Source of the DNA: Robiginitomaculum sp.
GTDB lineage: Bacteria; Pseudomonadota; Alphaproteobacteria; Caulobacterales; Maricaulaceae
NCBI GenBank assembly: GCA_021776565.1
Contig: JAJFFQ010000048.1
Coordinates: 1-64,000, forward strand
Length of the DNA: 64,000 nt
Direction: 5' to 3'
Position numbers and translations under genes: made by a program. Shown here piece by piece: positions 20,698-30,348 of this stretch. The notes under the pieces were generated by a model that did no database searches, was not told the origin of the DNA, and saw only the letters and a list, made by a program, of their open reading frames with translations. The stretch's first letter is position 1; every line of letters starts with the position of its first letter.

Positions 20698-21402
20698 ATG
20701 CACAAAAACAATACTGCATTAGTGCTTTTTTCAGGCGGGCAGGATAGCGCCCTGTGCCTTGCCTGGGCGCTAGGAAAATATGAGCATGTAGAAACCATTG
20801 GGTTTGACTATGGCCAGCGCCACAATATCGAGCTGACTGTGCGTAAAGCGTTTCTATACGAGATCAAAACAGCTCTGCCCGAACTAACCCGTAATCTTGG
20901 CGCAGATCATTGCGTTGACCTTTCCGGGTTTGGCAAACTGGCGGAAAGCTCGCTTACCCGGGAGCGTGAAATTGTTTTTAATGATACTGGCCTGCCCGAT
21001 ACCTTTGTCCCGGGTCGTAATTTGTTGTTTTTTACCGCAGCTGCCGCACTAGGCTATCGGCGTGGCTTGATGAACCTGGTGGGCGGCATGTGCGAGACAG
21101 ACTTTTCAGGCTATCCTGATTGTCGGCAAAATACACTGAACGCCATGCAAGAGGCGCTTAATCTGGGCATGGACGCACAGTTTATTATTCATACGCCTCT
21201 TATGCACACAACCAAGGCGCAAAGCTGGCACATGGCCCAAAAGCTTGGCGGCACGATTTTGGTGGATATGATTATAGAGCACACACACACTTGCTATCTG
21301 GGCTTGAGGGATAAACGCCATGACTGGGGCTATGGATGCACCACCTGCCCGGCATGTGTGCTCCGCGCGAAAGGGTTTGCACAATGGCAGGCGTCCCCAT
21401 GA
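20698..21402 (+). CDS. queC: 7-cyano-7-deazaguanine synthase
   Basis: LVLFSGGQDSALCLAWAL, PGRNLLF, C-terminal cysteine cluster CTTCPACVLR. Confidence 0.95.
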   Translation: MHKNNTALVLFSGGQDSALCLAWALGKYEHVETIGFDYGQRHNIELTVRKAFLYEIKTALPELTRNLGADHCVDLSGFGKLAESSLTREREIVFNDTGLPDTFVPGRNLLFFTAAAALGYRRGLMNLVGGMCETDFSGYPDCRQNTLNAMQEALNLGMDAQFIIHTPLMHTTKAQSWHMAQKLGGTILVDMIIEHTHTCYLGLRDKRHDWGYGCTTCPACVLRAKGFAQWQASP

Positions 21403-22028
21403 CCTATTCAGTCAAAGAAATGTTTCTGACCCTGCAAGGCGAAGGCGCACAAGCCGGGCGAGCCGCCGTGTTTTTACGCTTTACCGGTTGCAATCTCTGG
21501 TCAGGGCGCGAAGTGGATCGCCAAAAGGCGCAATGCAGGTTTTGCGATACAGAATTTGTCGGCATGGACGGACAAAATGGCGGTCAGTTCACAACACCCA
21601 TGTCCCTTGCACAGGCAGCAGCAAAGCTTTGGCCTGGCGGCGGCAAACCATATGTGGTTTGCACGGGCGGTGAGCCATTGTTGCAACTGGATACACCTTT
21701 GATTGATGCCCTGCACGATGCCGGTTTTGAAATTGCAGTAGAAACCAACGGAACGATTGTTGCGCCCGATGGCATAGATTGGCTCTGCGTCAGCCCCAAG
21801 GCCGGAGTGCCATTAAAGCAAAAAAGCGGTGATGAATTAAAATTGGTCTTCCCACAAGAGGAAAACAAACCGGAGGATTTTGAACATCTGGATTTTGCAC
21901 ACTTTGTGCTACAACCCATGGACGGGCCAGACGTGATAGAATATACGCGCAGCGCCGTAAGGCATTGTCTTTCACACCCCGGGTGGGGTCTTAGCCTGCA
22001 GACGCACAAATGGATCGGAATTTCCTGA
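21399..22028 (+). CDS. queE: 7-carboxy-7-deazaguanine synthase (radical SAM)
   Basis: YSVKEMFLTLQGEGAQAGRAAVFLRFTGCNLW...CRFCDTEF. ATG 21399 overlaps the queC stop. Confidence 0.95.
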   Translation: MTYSVKEMFLTLQGEGAQAGRAAVFLRFTGCNLWSGREVDRQKAQCRFCDTEFVGMDGQNGGQFTTPMSLAQAAAKLWPGGGKPYVVCTGGEPLLQLDTPLIDALHDAGFEIAVETNGTIVAPDGIDWLCVSPKAGVPLKQKSGDELKLVFPQEENKPEDFEHLDFAHFVLQPMDGPDVIEYTRSAVRHCLSHPGWGLSLQTHKWIGIS

Positions 22029-22042
22029 ACACCTTTGAGAGC

Positions 22043-22417
22043 ATGAAACGCCAAACAGCGAGCATTAGCCGTGCTGCATGGTTCGAGGCTGCGCATCATC
22101 TGGCTGAATGTTCGCACGATCAGGGTTATACGCACCTGCATGGCCATTCATTTCGGGTTGAACTGACGGTATCAGGTGTTCCGTCCGGGCCAAATGGATG
22201 GGTAGAAGATCTGGCCGATCTTAAAGCTGCCTTAGATGAAATACGAGGCCAACTGGATCACAAGTTCCTCAACGACATTGAGGGGTTGGAGAAACCATCA
22301 CTAGAGCGACTTTGCGCCTGGATTGCCGCCTTCGCCCTGCCGTTTTTGCCTAAACTCAGTGCTGTCAGCGTTTCCAGACCGTCACTAAATGAGACCTGCA
22401 CACTGCAACTTGGCTAA
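22043..22417 (+). CDS. queD: 6-carboxytetrahydropterin synthase
   Basis: FEAAHHLAECSHDQGYTHLHGHSFRVELTV and LDHKFLND; third gene of the que cluster. Confidence 0.94.
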   Translation: MKRQTASISRAAWFEAAHHLAECSHDQGYTHLHGHSFRVELTVSGVPSGPNGWVEDLADLKAALDEIRGQLDHKFLNDIEGLEKPSLERLCAWIAAFALPFLPKLSAVSVSRPSLNETCTLQLG

Positions 22418-22427
22418 GATACGGGAC

Positions 22428-23510
22428 TCAAGCAGGTTTCAACGTGCGCGCCTCCGCAAATGAGATTAGTCTTTGCTGGTTTTCATCCCAAAGCCCAAGC
22501 CTGATACACCCAAAACTTTGCATCAACGTCATGCGTTTTAATGCCGCAAGTTCAGGATAGTCCCGCAACACCTGTTGCAACCGATAGTATGGAATTTTGC
22601 TACATAAATGATGCACATGATGCACGCCGATATTGGCGGTAAACCAGCGCAAAATACCCGGCAGGTCATAGTGGGAACTACCATAAAGCGCGGCTTCCTG
22701 AACCGTCCATTCACCAGTTCTGGCCCAGACCGTATCTTCAAACTGGTGCTGAACATAAAACAGCCAAACGCCAATGGAGGTTGCAATAATGGCAATGGGC
22801 AGATGCACCAGAAGGAACGGGCCTAATCCGACAAAATATATTAAAACCGCAATGACCAATGCCATAACAACGTTCGTGCCCATGGCACTAATCCAGTATC
22901 GCCAACCGGCGCGCATATACCCCAACGGCAGACGTTGGCGCAGCAGAAAATTATACGCCGGGCCAAGCCCGAACAGGATCAGGGGGTGTCGATAAAGACG
23001 GTAACCAAAACGGCCAAGTCGCGAAAGCCCCTGATATTCCTTAACCGTCAAAGTATCAATATCGCCAAGGCCGCGCCGATCAAGGTTTCCCGAACCGGCA
23101 TGATGGGCGGCATGGGCACGCCGCCAGACATAATAGGGCGTCAGGGTAAACACTCCAAGTATCCGGCCTACCCAGTCATTGACTTTTTTTCTGGCAAAAA
23201 ATGCACCATGCCCGCAATCGTGCTGGATCAGAAACAAACGTACCATAAACCCGCCTGCCGGTATGCTGATGGCCAGGGTCAGCCAATAGCTGATCGACAA
23301 GGCCCAGTATGCCGCCGCCCATAACGCAATAAAAGGAACAAAGGTTATAGCCAGTTCAAGTGCACTGCGCGTTACGCTGGGTTGCCAATAGCGGGTCAAC
23401 AATGGCAACCACTCACGGGCTGATATAACAGTTTTTACGGATTGTGTTTCATGCCGCGTGGAACGCATACAAACGAGCCTTTTTCTTGTGAACCCCAAAC
23501 CCTGAGCCAT
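22428..23510 (-). CDS. Membrane fatty acid desaturase
   Basis: His boxes HDCGHG, HAAHH, HHVHHL; several TM segments. Confidence 0.92.
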   Translation of the reverse strand: MAQGLGFTRKRLVCMRSTRHETQSVKTVISAREWLPLLTRYWQPSVTRSALELAITFVPFIALWAAAYWALSISYWLTLAISIPAGGFMVRLFLIQHDCGHGAFFARKKVNDWVGRILGVFTLTPYYVWRRAHAAHHAGSGNLDRRGLGDIDTLTVKEYQGLSRLGRFGYRLYRHPLILFGLGPAYNFLLRQRLPLGYMRAGWRYWISAMGTNVVMALVIAVLIYFVGLGPFLLVHLPIAIIATSIGVWLFYVQHQFEDTVWARTGEWTVQEAALYGSSHYDLPGILRWFTANIGVHHVHHLCSKIPYYRLQQVLRDYPELAALKRMTLMQSFGCIRLGLWDENQQRLISFAEARTLKPA

Positions 23511-23594
23511 AAACTCATATAGCAGTTATGAAATATCGCAACCGGTTTGACTTGTTGATTAAGATACAGTCCCTCTGTTACATCATCTGTCGCT

Positions 23595-23671
23595 GGTCCC
23601 GTAGCTCAGATGGATAGAGCACCAGATTCCTAATCTGGGGGTCGCGCGTTCGAATCGCGCCGGGATCACCA
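23595..23671 (+). tRNA. tRNA-Arg(CCT), CCA encoded
   Basis: GGTCCCG...CGGGATC acceptor stem, anticodon loop TTCCTAA, 3' ACCA. Confidence 0.95.
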
Positions 23672-23931
23672 TTGTTTCAATGAATTAAGGTAACGTTGCT
23701 CACTTGAAATATATTTCAGTAAGCACGAGGTACGGATTAACTTTGCTTCCAAACGCTTGAAAACAAAAAAGCACCCCTACTCTCAAAGCGATCCGACTTT
23801 AGCAAAAACCTTTACCTCCCGCTCTATACCTCCCTCACCAACACACTTGCAGGCTTCTAGTTGAGGAGGTGGCTCAGTGTTGATTGTCTGTCTTCAAAAA
23901 ATTAGTAGAAAGACGAATAACCAATGTCACT

Positions 23932-23958
23932 TTATACCCCGAATTCATGGGGTGTATA
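23932..23958. promoter_or_regulatory. Palindromic operator site 1: TTATACCCCGAATTCATGGGGTGTATAA
   Basis: Core CCCCGA-ATTC-ATGGGG at 23937-23952, about 60 bp upstream of the sensor kinase ORF; matches three more sites in the locus. Confidence 0.7.
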
Positions 23959-24011
23959 AAAACGCTCAACTATGTAAATTGATAGCTTGAGCATTTTGGA
24001 TCACACATACT

Positions 24012-25918
24012 TTGATGAGTATCAATAAAAAAATTTTCTCTCGGCTTGCAATAGACTGGTCACAAACGTGGCCTGTTTTCATTGTTTTGGCCATTATGAT
24101 TGCTTCGGGGATTTGGAATTACACACACACTGAAGGCATCAAACAATATCGCCTTAAACCTGAAAACATTTCATGGGTTTACGCATTGGACACACAATCA
24201 GTACGACAGCCTTATGTTGAAGAACCCGTAAATAACCTCAATACGCCTTGGCCACAAAAAAGTGGAATGCGGCAACAATTCACTTATCGTTTTCACAGTA
24301 ATGCGGGCCTGCCGCATAATTATGCACTCTTTATCCCGCACATGAATGGAGCTATTGACCTTCACGTCAATGGTGTCCCCATTTTCATACCTTGGAAAAC
24401 AACAAAAACTGCAAATTATTTTACTGCAGATAAGGCTGGTTACCTGCCGGTAGGTAACCAGCTTTACCACCCTGGAATCAACCGCCTGGTGCTTACCTCC
24501 GGTAAGACGGCGGCGCATACAGCTTTTACAAGCTTTTATTTTGGGCCTGAAAAAAAACTGTCCCCTATTTTGGCTTATATCCAAAAAATAGATTTTCTAA
24601 GATTAGTTTCAGGTTATCTCATTGTCTTATCAGCCTGCCTTGTTCTGGCTTGGGGAATTTGGATACTAAGCATCAGATATATTTATATCGGCTTGTTTCT
24701 TGGGGTGCTCTGGGTAAAATTTTTAACAATACTCCCGATTGTATCCAGCTATTTGGGTGACTGGTGGCTGCCCGTTAATCAGGGGCTGGTTCTGTTAACA
24801 TTGTTTTTTGCCCTTCGTTTTTCGCATAAAGCAAAAATACTGGCCATGGATTATTGGCCACTCAATCTACTTTTGGGGTTGGCAGCTTTCTTTTCACTAC
24901 TGGGTGGGTATGTCCTGAGCCAGTCATTGAAAATAGCGCATATCATTCTGGGCGGGTTGTGGCCGCTGATGACCCTGACAGTTCTGGCGACTATAGCTTA
25001 TTGTGCCTGGCGATATTTTCGACGAACAAAAACCAGAGCAGCGGTAACGCGTAGTACGACGGTTCTTCTGATTTTGGGTTTTCTGGTTCTGATTGTTAGC
25101 GGTAACCCGTACATGCCGCATTTTGTAGCAGGCTTACTGGAAAGTATTTTTCTATTTTCTACTCTGTTTTGTTCAACTTTTCTTGTCATACATGTTCTGC
25201 ATCAAAGCGGCTTCAGATCGCTGAAATTGCACGTCAGAGACTGCAATTATCCCGATTGATAAATATGCAGAAATTGCAATTGGATTTCCAGTCGAAAAAA
25301 CTGGAACAGGAAGCACAGGCGCGTGCCATTTTACAGGAAAGACAACGCCTGGTTCGCGATATGCATGATGGCATTGGCGGAACGCTGGCATCCCTGATTG
25401 TTCGTGTTCGTCTGGGTAAATCTAGTAAAGAAGAAACCGAAAATGAGTTGCAGAGCGGGCTAACGGATTTACGGCTGATCGTCGACTCGCTTGACCATGT
25501 GGGTCAAGACCTGGATATGGTCATGCATATGTTCAAGGATCGTATCGAGCCTCAGATCGAAGCGTCCAATATGGAATTATTGTGGGAATATGATTCGCAG
25601 CTTAATGCCCTGGCAATGGATGCAGAAAGCACACTACATGTGTTTCGGTTTTTACAAGAAGCTGTAACCAACGCAATTCGCCATTCCGAGGCACAAACTA
25701 TCTAGATTTCGTGCCAAAAACAAAAAACAGGAGATGTCATTAAAATCTGCGTTCGGGATGATGGTATAGGAATTCCGGATACCATAGAAAAGAATACAGG
25801 TCGTGGTATGTATTCCTTGAAACTACGAGCCACACGGCTGGGCGGGAAATGCACAATAGAGCGCGCAAAAAATGCCCGCGGAACAGCGGTAACCCTGTCC
25901 TTTCCCCTTGAAGCCTAA
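24012..25918 (+). pseudogene. Membrane sensor histidine kinase (7TM plus HisKA_3/HATPase), interrupted by a frameshift and an in-frame TAG
   Basis: Frame A (24012-25259) encodes N-terminal, lectin-like and 7TM regions. Frame B (from about 25205) encodes the coiled coil and H-box RLVRDMHDGIGGTLASL, stops at TAG 25703-25705, then continues in the same frame with the ATPase region ICVRDDGIGIPD...TGRGMYSLKLRA to 25918. Confidence 0.8.
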
Positions 25919-26577
25919 GAGCGCAGCAACCCCATTTGCCGCGCTTCATAAATCGCTTCCGAGCGGGAATGAACCTGCAGTTTACGGTATATCGCCTTGA
26001 CATGATCGCCGATTGTATGGCGGGAAATACCCAGTGCTTTTGCAACTTCATCATAGGACAGGCCGCGCGAAAACATCTGCAACACTTCGGTTTCTCGCAA
26101 GGTAAGAACGACAGGTTTTTCGTCTGCACTATTCTCTGAATTCGGGTCAGCACGAACCATTTGCAGCAAGAAACGGGCAGCCTGCGGGCTGATCGGGCTT
26201 TCGCCGCCCAGTGTCATTTGCATGGCCCGGCAAATTTGCTCCGCCGGGGTATCTTTTAACAGATAGCCATTGGCTCCGGAGCGCAAGGCCGTCATGACGG
26301 TTTCCCGATCACCAAGGACGGTTAACACCAGCGCCTTGGCCGGATTGTCGCTTGCCCGCAAATGATTGAGAAAATCAAGGCCGGAGCCATCTTCAAGGTT
26401 AATATCAACCAGGAACAGGTCAGTTTTTGTTGCCGTGCATTCCTTTATGGCTTCGGCCAGAGAACCTGTGGCAAAGCCAGGTGCCATCCCGTCGCACTGG
26501 CTGATAATGGTGATGAGATACCCGCGCAGATCGCTGTCATCTTCCAGCACTGATATGATTTTTATGGTTTCAGTCAT
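25915..26577 (-). CDS. NarL/LuxR-family response regulator
   Basis: Receiver LFLVDINLEDGSG...LKDTPAEQI; HTH LTLRETEVLQMFSRGLSYDEVAKALGISRHTIGDHVKAIYRKLQV. Confidence 0.95.
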   Translation of the reverse strand: MTETIKIISVLEDDSDLRGYLITIISQCDGMAPGFATGSLAEAIKECTATKTDLFLVDINLEDGSGLDFLNHLRASDNPAKALVLTVLGDRETVMTALRSGANGYLLKDTPAEQICRAMQMTLGGESPISPQAARFLLQMVRADPNSENSADEKPVVLTLRETEVLQMFSRGLSYDEVAKALGISRHTIGDHVKAIYRKLQVHSRSEAIYEARQMGLLRS

Positions 26578-26586
26578 TCCTCGATC

Positions 26587-27768
26587 CTAGCGCGACCAGC
26601 AGGTTGCATATGGCTGATCCTTGATGTCGATCCAGTAACGGCCCTGTTTTGCCCGCAAGGCGCCAAACCCGCTTATTTTTTTACCATAACTGCCATCATG
26701 ATAGCTGGCCACACGCCAGCCCTTGCCAAACTGACGGGCACAATAGGCGTTGGCCTCGGTTATGGTTTGAAACTGGCTGCCTTTTACCGGTGGTGTGGAG
26801 GCAAGAATACCGCCGCTCCAGCTACCTGAAGTATCATCACCGCGCCTCTTTGACCGGGGAACTGGCGCATCAATATCCCAAAAACATAGAACCGGGATGT
26901 TTTTATCGCATCCGGTGTCCCCGACCCAAGCATTACATGTGTACTGGTTTTCTGCACCCGTATCACAACTGGCCACAGCAATACCTGTTATGGGTTCCGG
27001 TGATGAAGCTGCGCGAGTGAAGGTCAGCCCCAAACCAGCCTCTGGTTCCTGACAATAGGCAATCGCGGTAAAATCGACGCTTGTGTCATCTTGCACGGTT
27101 ACGTCGATAACGCCTTGTGGTGCCTCCAGATTTACATAATCAAGCAGAGTGTGCCGCTCTGCATTGTTATCATTTTGGCTAGTCTGGCCGGGCAAGGCAT
27201 ATCCGTCAAAATAGATGTTTATGAACGGGGCGCTATACAAATTTCCCTGCCTGCTCCAGTTCGGGTTGCTGCCAAGGGAGGAAATTTCAGTTAAAAAGTA
27301 ATCATGATCTTTTACCCTGGTCGGCTTTGTAAGGTTTTCTATATTCCCAATAGCCAGCGTATCGTTATTGGTAACACCAAAGGCTTTCATGCGGATCATG
27401 AACAGGCCTTTTGCAACCCGGCCTTCGGCCTGAAAATAATCATAAATCAGGTGATCGGGTTGTGAATTGTCATACTGGCTGGCCAGTAAAAAGGATTTCA
27501 GGCGCGGGGTTAACAGGCGAGGATGAGGCGTAACCGGTTCATCACCTGCCGGTGAGAAATAATCCTCAACGCCACGGACAATCACATGTTTGGTTTCCGC
27601 CGGGTGGCATTGAAAATCATTCAGTATTTGCATGCCTTGCGGCGTAAGATCGCTGGCAAGGCGCGCCGGACTGGCCACAGGAAACCCCATGCCCGACCAC
27701 AAGAACAGAGCTGTTGCCCCGACAAGAAAGCTGACGGTGATGAGCAGGATACGCAAAGACCGGGTCAA
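26587..27768 (-). CDS. Exported/membrane-anchored protein with C-terminal Cys/Trp-rich domain (paralogue 1)
   Basis: N-terminal hydrophobic segment; C-terminus GDTGCDKNIPVLCFWDIDAPVP...WSGGILASTPPVKGSQFQTITEANAYCARQFGKGWRVASYHDG...CWSR. Ends 9 bp before the response regulator start. Confidence 0.75.
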   Translation of the reverse strand: MTRSLRILLITVSFLVGATALFLWSGMGFPVASPARLASDLTPQGMQILNDFQCHPAETKHVIVRGVEDYFSPAGDEPVTPHPRLLTPRLKSFLLASQYDNSQPDHLIYDYFQAEGRVAKGLFMIRMKAFGVTNNDTLAIGNIENLTKPTRVKDHDYFLTEISSLGSNPNWSRQGNLYSAPFINIYFDGYALPGQTSQNDNNAERHTLLDYVNLEAPQGVIDVTVQDDTSVDFTAIAYCQEPEAGLGLTFTRAASSPEPITGIAVASCDTGAENQYTCNAWVGDTGCDKNIPVLCFWDIDAPVPRSKRRGDDTSGSWSGGILASTPPVKGSQFQTITEANAYCARQFGKGWRVASYHDGSYGKKISGFGALRAKQGRYWIDIKDQPYATCWSR

Positions 27769-27782
27769 TGATTTTCCTCCCC

Positions 27783-27824
27783 TTCAGTATTGGCCATTCA
27801 GTATTGGCCATTCAGTATTGGCTC
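27783..27824. repeat. 14-bp tandem repeat (TTCAGTATTGGCCA) x3
   Basis: Read directly; lies in the gap between paralogues 1 and 2. Confidence 0.9.
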
Positions 27825-27859
27825 ACCCGTTTATAGCACGCAGAATACAGCCTGTACCT

Positions 27860-28426
27860 TCAACGTTTCCAGCAGGTGCCGCCGTGTCGATCAGTTATCT
27901 CTACCCACATGCGCGTCTTCGGATCGCCGACATTGCCATAGGCGCGAAAATTCCAGCCCTTGCCCTGGTCAAACCTGGCGACTTTCCAGCCTTCGCCAAA
28001 CTCTTTGGCGCAGTAATGATCTGCATTTGTTATGGTATCAAATGTTGAGCCAGCCACATCTGGCGTACTGGCCATCACCCCGCCTGACCATTTATTCTTG
28101 TCTGTCCCAACTGGCAGGGATGCCGGGATAGGGGCGTTCAGATCAAGAAAATACAACAGGGGGCGGGCAACATCGCAAGAGCTGTCCCCCTCATAGGGGT
28201 TGCATTGGCTGCCATCCGGCCCGTTGCAGCCAACTTGCGATACACCGCTGACCGACGAAGAACCATTGAGCATAAAGGTCAGGCCGTTTTTGGGCGGATC
28301 GCCAAGTATCGGCTTTCCCTTTGTGTCTGCTGCCTGTGCATCGGGCACGGATTTGCCAGTGAAAAACAACAGCGCCAGTATGCTCATCACCAGGGCCGCC
28401 TGTATCAAAATGATCCCTGTTTTCAT
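27860..28426 (-). CDS. Exported protein with C-terminal Cys/Trp-rich domain (paralogue 2)
   Basis: Signal peptide; CNPYEGDSSCDVARPLLYFLDLNAPIP...WSGGVMASTPDVAGSTFDTITNADHYCAKEFGEGWKVARF...CWKR. Confidence 0.75.
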   Translation of the reverse strand: MKTGIILIQAALVMSILALLFFTGKSVPDAQAADTKGKPILGDPPKNGLTFMLNGSSSVSGVSQVGCNGPDGSQCNPYEGDSSCDVARPLLYFLDLNAPIPASLPVGTDKNKWSGGVMASTPDVAGSTFDTITNADHYCAKEFGEGWKVARFDQGKGWNFRAYGNVGDPKTRMWVEITDRHGGTCWKR

Positions 28427-28511
28427 TTTGTTGGCTCCATCAAGGGTGTGTCATCAGGTTATGATGTCTGGTATTGGTGTTGAATAATCTAGCAGGTTTT
28501 TGTTGCCAGAC

Positions 28512-28531
28512 ACCCCCATGACTATGGGGGT
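28512..28531. promoter_or_regulatory. Palindromic operator site 2: ACCCCCAT-GACT-ATGGGGGT
   Basis: Perfect 8-bp arms, about 85 bp upstream of paralogue 2. Confidence 0.75.
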
Positions 28532-28643
28532 TGTAACGCATCTGCCCCAATGACGTTTCACGATCATCGGGGCAGAGCAGTGTTAACCAACAGGATGTCA
28601 GGGGATACCGGCCCGGTTTGAACAGTCGGGCCGGAGCATCCCG

Positions 28644-30155
28644 TTAGTCAAAGAGTTTTTTGAACTTCTTTTTTGCTTTTTCCTTTGCCTTGTTTTTGGC
28701 TTTATTCATTTTGTTTTTCGCCTTGTCTTTGGCTTCTTTTTTCAGCTTTTTTTGAAGTTTGCGCTGAGCCTTGTTGTCGGCCTTGTCCTGTTTCACAGCG
28801 CCGTCCTGGCCCTCGCTGTGTGTCGATTCCGATGTCTCTTCAATCGACATTTGTGCCTGATCCAGACGCTGGCTGGTAATCCGCCCGTTTTTCAGGGTTT
28901 TAATCACCAGATAAGGGCTGGCAGAGGAGCGCGAGCCGTTTTTGTTGGTGCCACCCATCACTTGCACATTGACCATGTAATAGCTTTCTGAACACTCGTT
29001 TGAGAAGGCAACATTGTCATCGTTCAGACGTAATTTTGTTTGAACCAGATACCAGTTGTTTACCTGCAAACTCGCGTCCGGCATGGTGAAGAAGTTGGGC
29101 GTGCCTGATGATGGCGAGGTATTACTGCCTGCCGTCCAGGTAACAAAATGATAACTGCTTACTGGCATGCCTAGCCCCGGCGCATTTGGTGTCTGCCCTT
29201 TATCCTTCAAACGGATTGACAACGTTATAGTCGTAATACCGGGATCAAGGGCGTTCAGATAATTGATATACGCCTGCATTTGCGCATTGATCGTGGCGCC
29301 AGGGTTAAAGGTGAGCGTGTAGGGGTCTGAAATACCGCCAGAACCATTATAATACAGACTGCCCTCAAGTCTTGTATCATCCCATGGTGGGCAGCAGGTA
29401 GAGATGTTCGCTGGCCCATCTGTAAGACCACCATTAAGTAGCCACTGCAAAATATTTGGGTTGAGAGGCAGGGGGGTGAGTTCAATCGTGCCGCCGTTAA
29501 TAATTGTAAAATCATCATAGTGCGGACAATTAGTCTGAAATTTTACAAACCCATTATCGAAATTGGCATTATTGTTCATACGGACAACAAAACTGTAGGT
29601 CTGGCCAGCCTGAAGATTTGCAGTGAACGAGGATGACACCCACGGATCAGTCTTTGACCTTCCGGCGGGGAGCGGGATAGGGCTGGTCTGCCCCACCAAA
29701 GAACCGGTCAGGCCATCGCCTTCGCGAATAGATACCGATGCCGTTGCCATTTGATTGGCTCGTGTTGAAAAAGAGCCTCCAAAAACTACCTCTCCGGAAC
29801 ATTTTGGAACGAAACTCTGGTAGAAATCGTTTCGACCATTGGTGATATCCAGATAATACTGATCGATGCCGGCACCAGGGGCGCTGGCATCAGATTCCGG
29901 GCCATTATTGGCATAGCTAAGACCGCCGGGGCCATCAACCTTGACCAGATTGGGCCTGGCCCCGGTTCCAAACGTCCAGCCGGTGGGCTGGTTATTTACG
30001 TTTACATTGGTGTGGTTCCCAAAGCCGGGCTGAGGATCAGCCTCAAAATCTCCGTTTACCAGCACATTGCCTGATAATTGCGCAAGGGCCGGTGTTGCCA
30101 GTGCCATGCTGGCCATTGCCAGTGCGGTTAATGTTTTTTTGAGTTTCAGTTTCAT
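28644..30155 (-). CDS. Secreted protein with an extremely lysine-rich C-terminal tail
   Basis: Signal peptide MKLKLKKTLTALAMASMALATPALA; carbohydrate-binding-like N-terminal half (NVLVNGDFEADP...); tail KAQRKLQKKLKKEAKDKAKNKMNKAKNKAKEKAKKKFKKLFD. Confidence 0.75.
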   Translation of the reverse strand: MKLKLKKTLTALAMASMALATPALAQLSGNVLVNGDFEADPQPGFGNHTNVNVNNQPTGWTFGTGARPNLVKVDGPGGLSYANNGPESDASAPGAGIDQYYLDITNGRNDFYQSFVPKCSGEVVFGGSFSTRANQMATASVSIREGDGLTGSLVGQTSPIPLPAGRSKTDPWVSSSFTANLQAGQTYSFVVRMNNNANFDNGFVKFQTNCPHYDDFTIINGGTIELTPLPLNPNILQWLLNGGLTDGPANISTCCPPWDDTRLEGSLYYNGSGGISDPYTLTFNPGATINAQMQAYINYLNALDPGITTITLSIRLKDKGQTPNAPGLGMPVSSYHFVTWTAGSNTSPSSGTPNFFTMPDASLQVNNWYLVQTKLRLNDDNVAFSNECSESYYMVNVQVMGGTNKNGSRSSASPYLVIKTLKNGRITSQRLDQAQMSIEETSESTHSEGQDGAVKQDKADNKAQRKLQKKLKKEAKDKAKNKMNKAKNKAKEKAKKKFKKLFD

Positions 30156-30240
30156 GATTTCCTCCAGAGGTTATGGTTCATGACGGATTTACCCGTCAGT
30201 CCCTCGCCCTTCAGGAAGTCAAAATTATTTTGATCCGGCT

Positions 30241-30258
30241 ATCCCATGTTTATGGGAT
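30241..30258. promoter_or_regulatory. Palindromic operator site 3: ATCCCAT-GTTT-ATGGGAT
   Basis: Perfect 7-bp arms between divergent genes: 86 bp from the 30155 start and 91 bp from the 30349 start. Confidence 0.72.
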
Positions 30259-30348
30259 GTGCCGGGTGTTCATGAACAGGTATTTCTAAACTTCAGCACC
30301 CGGTTCATTCTTTCGGATGCAATTCTTGAAGGTGCAAGCGAGGTTGTC

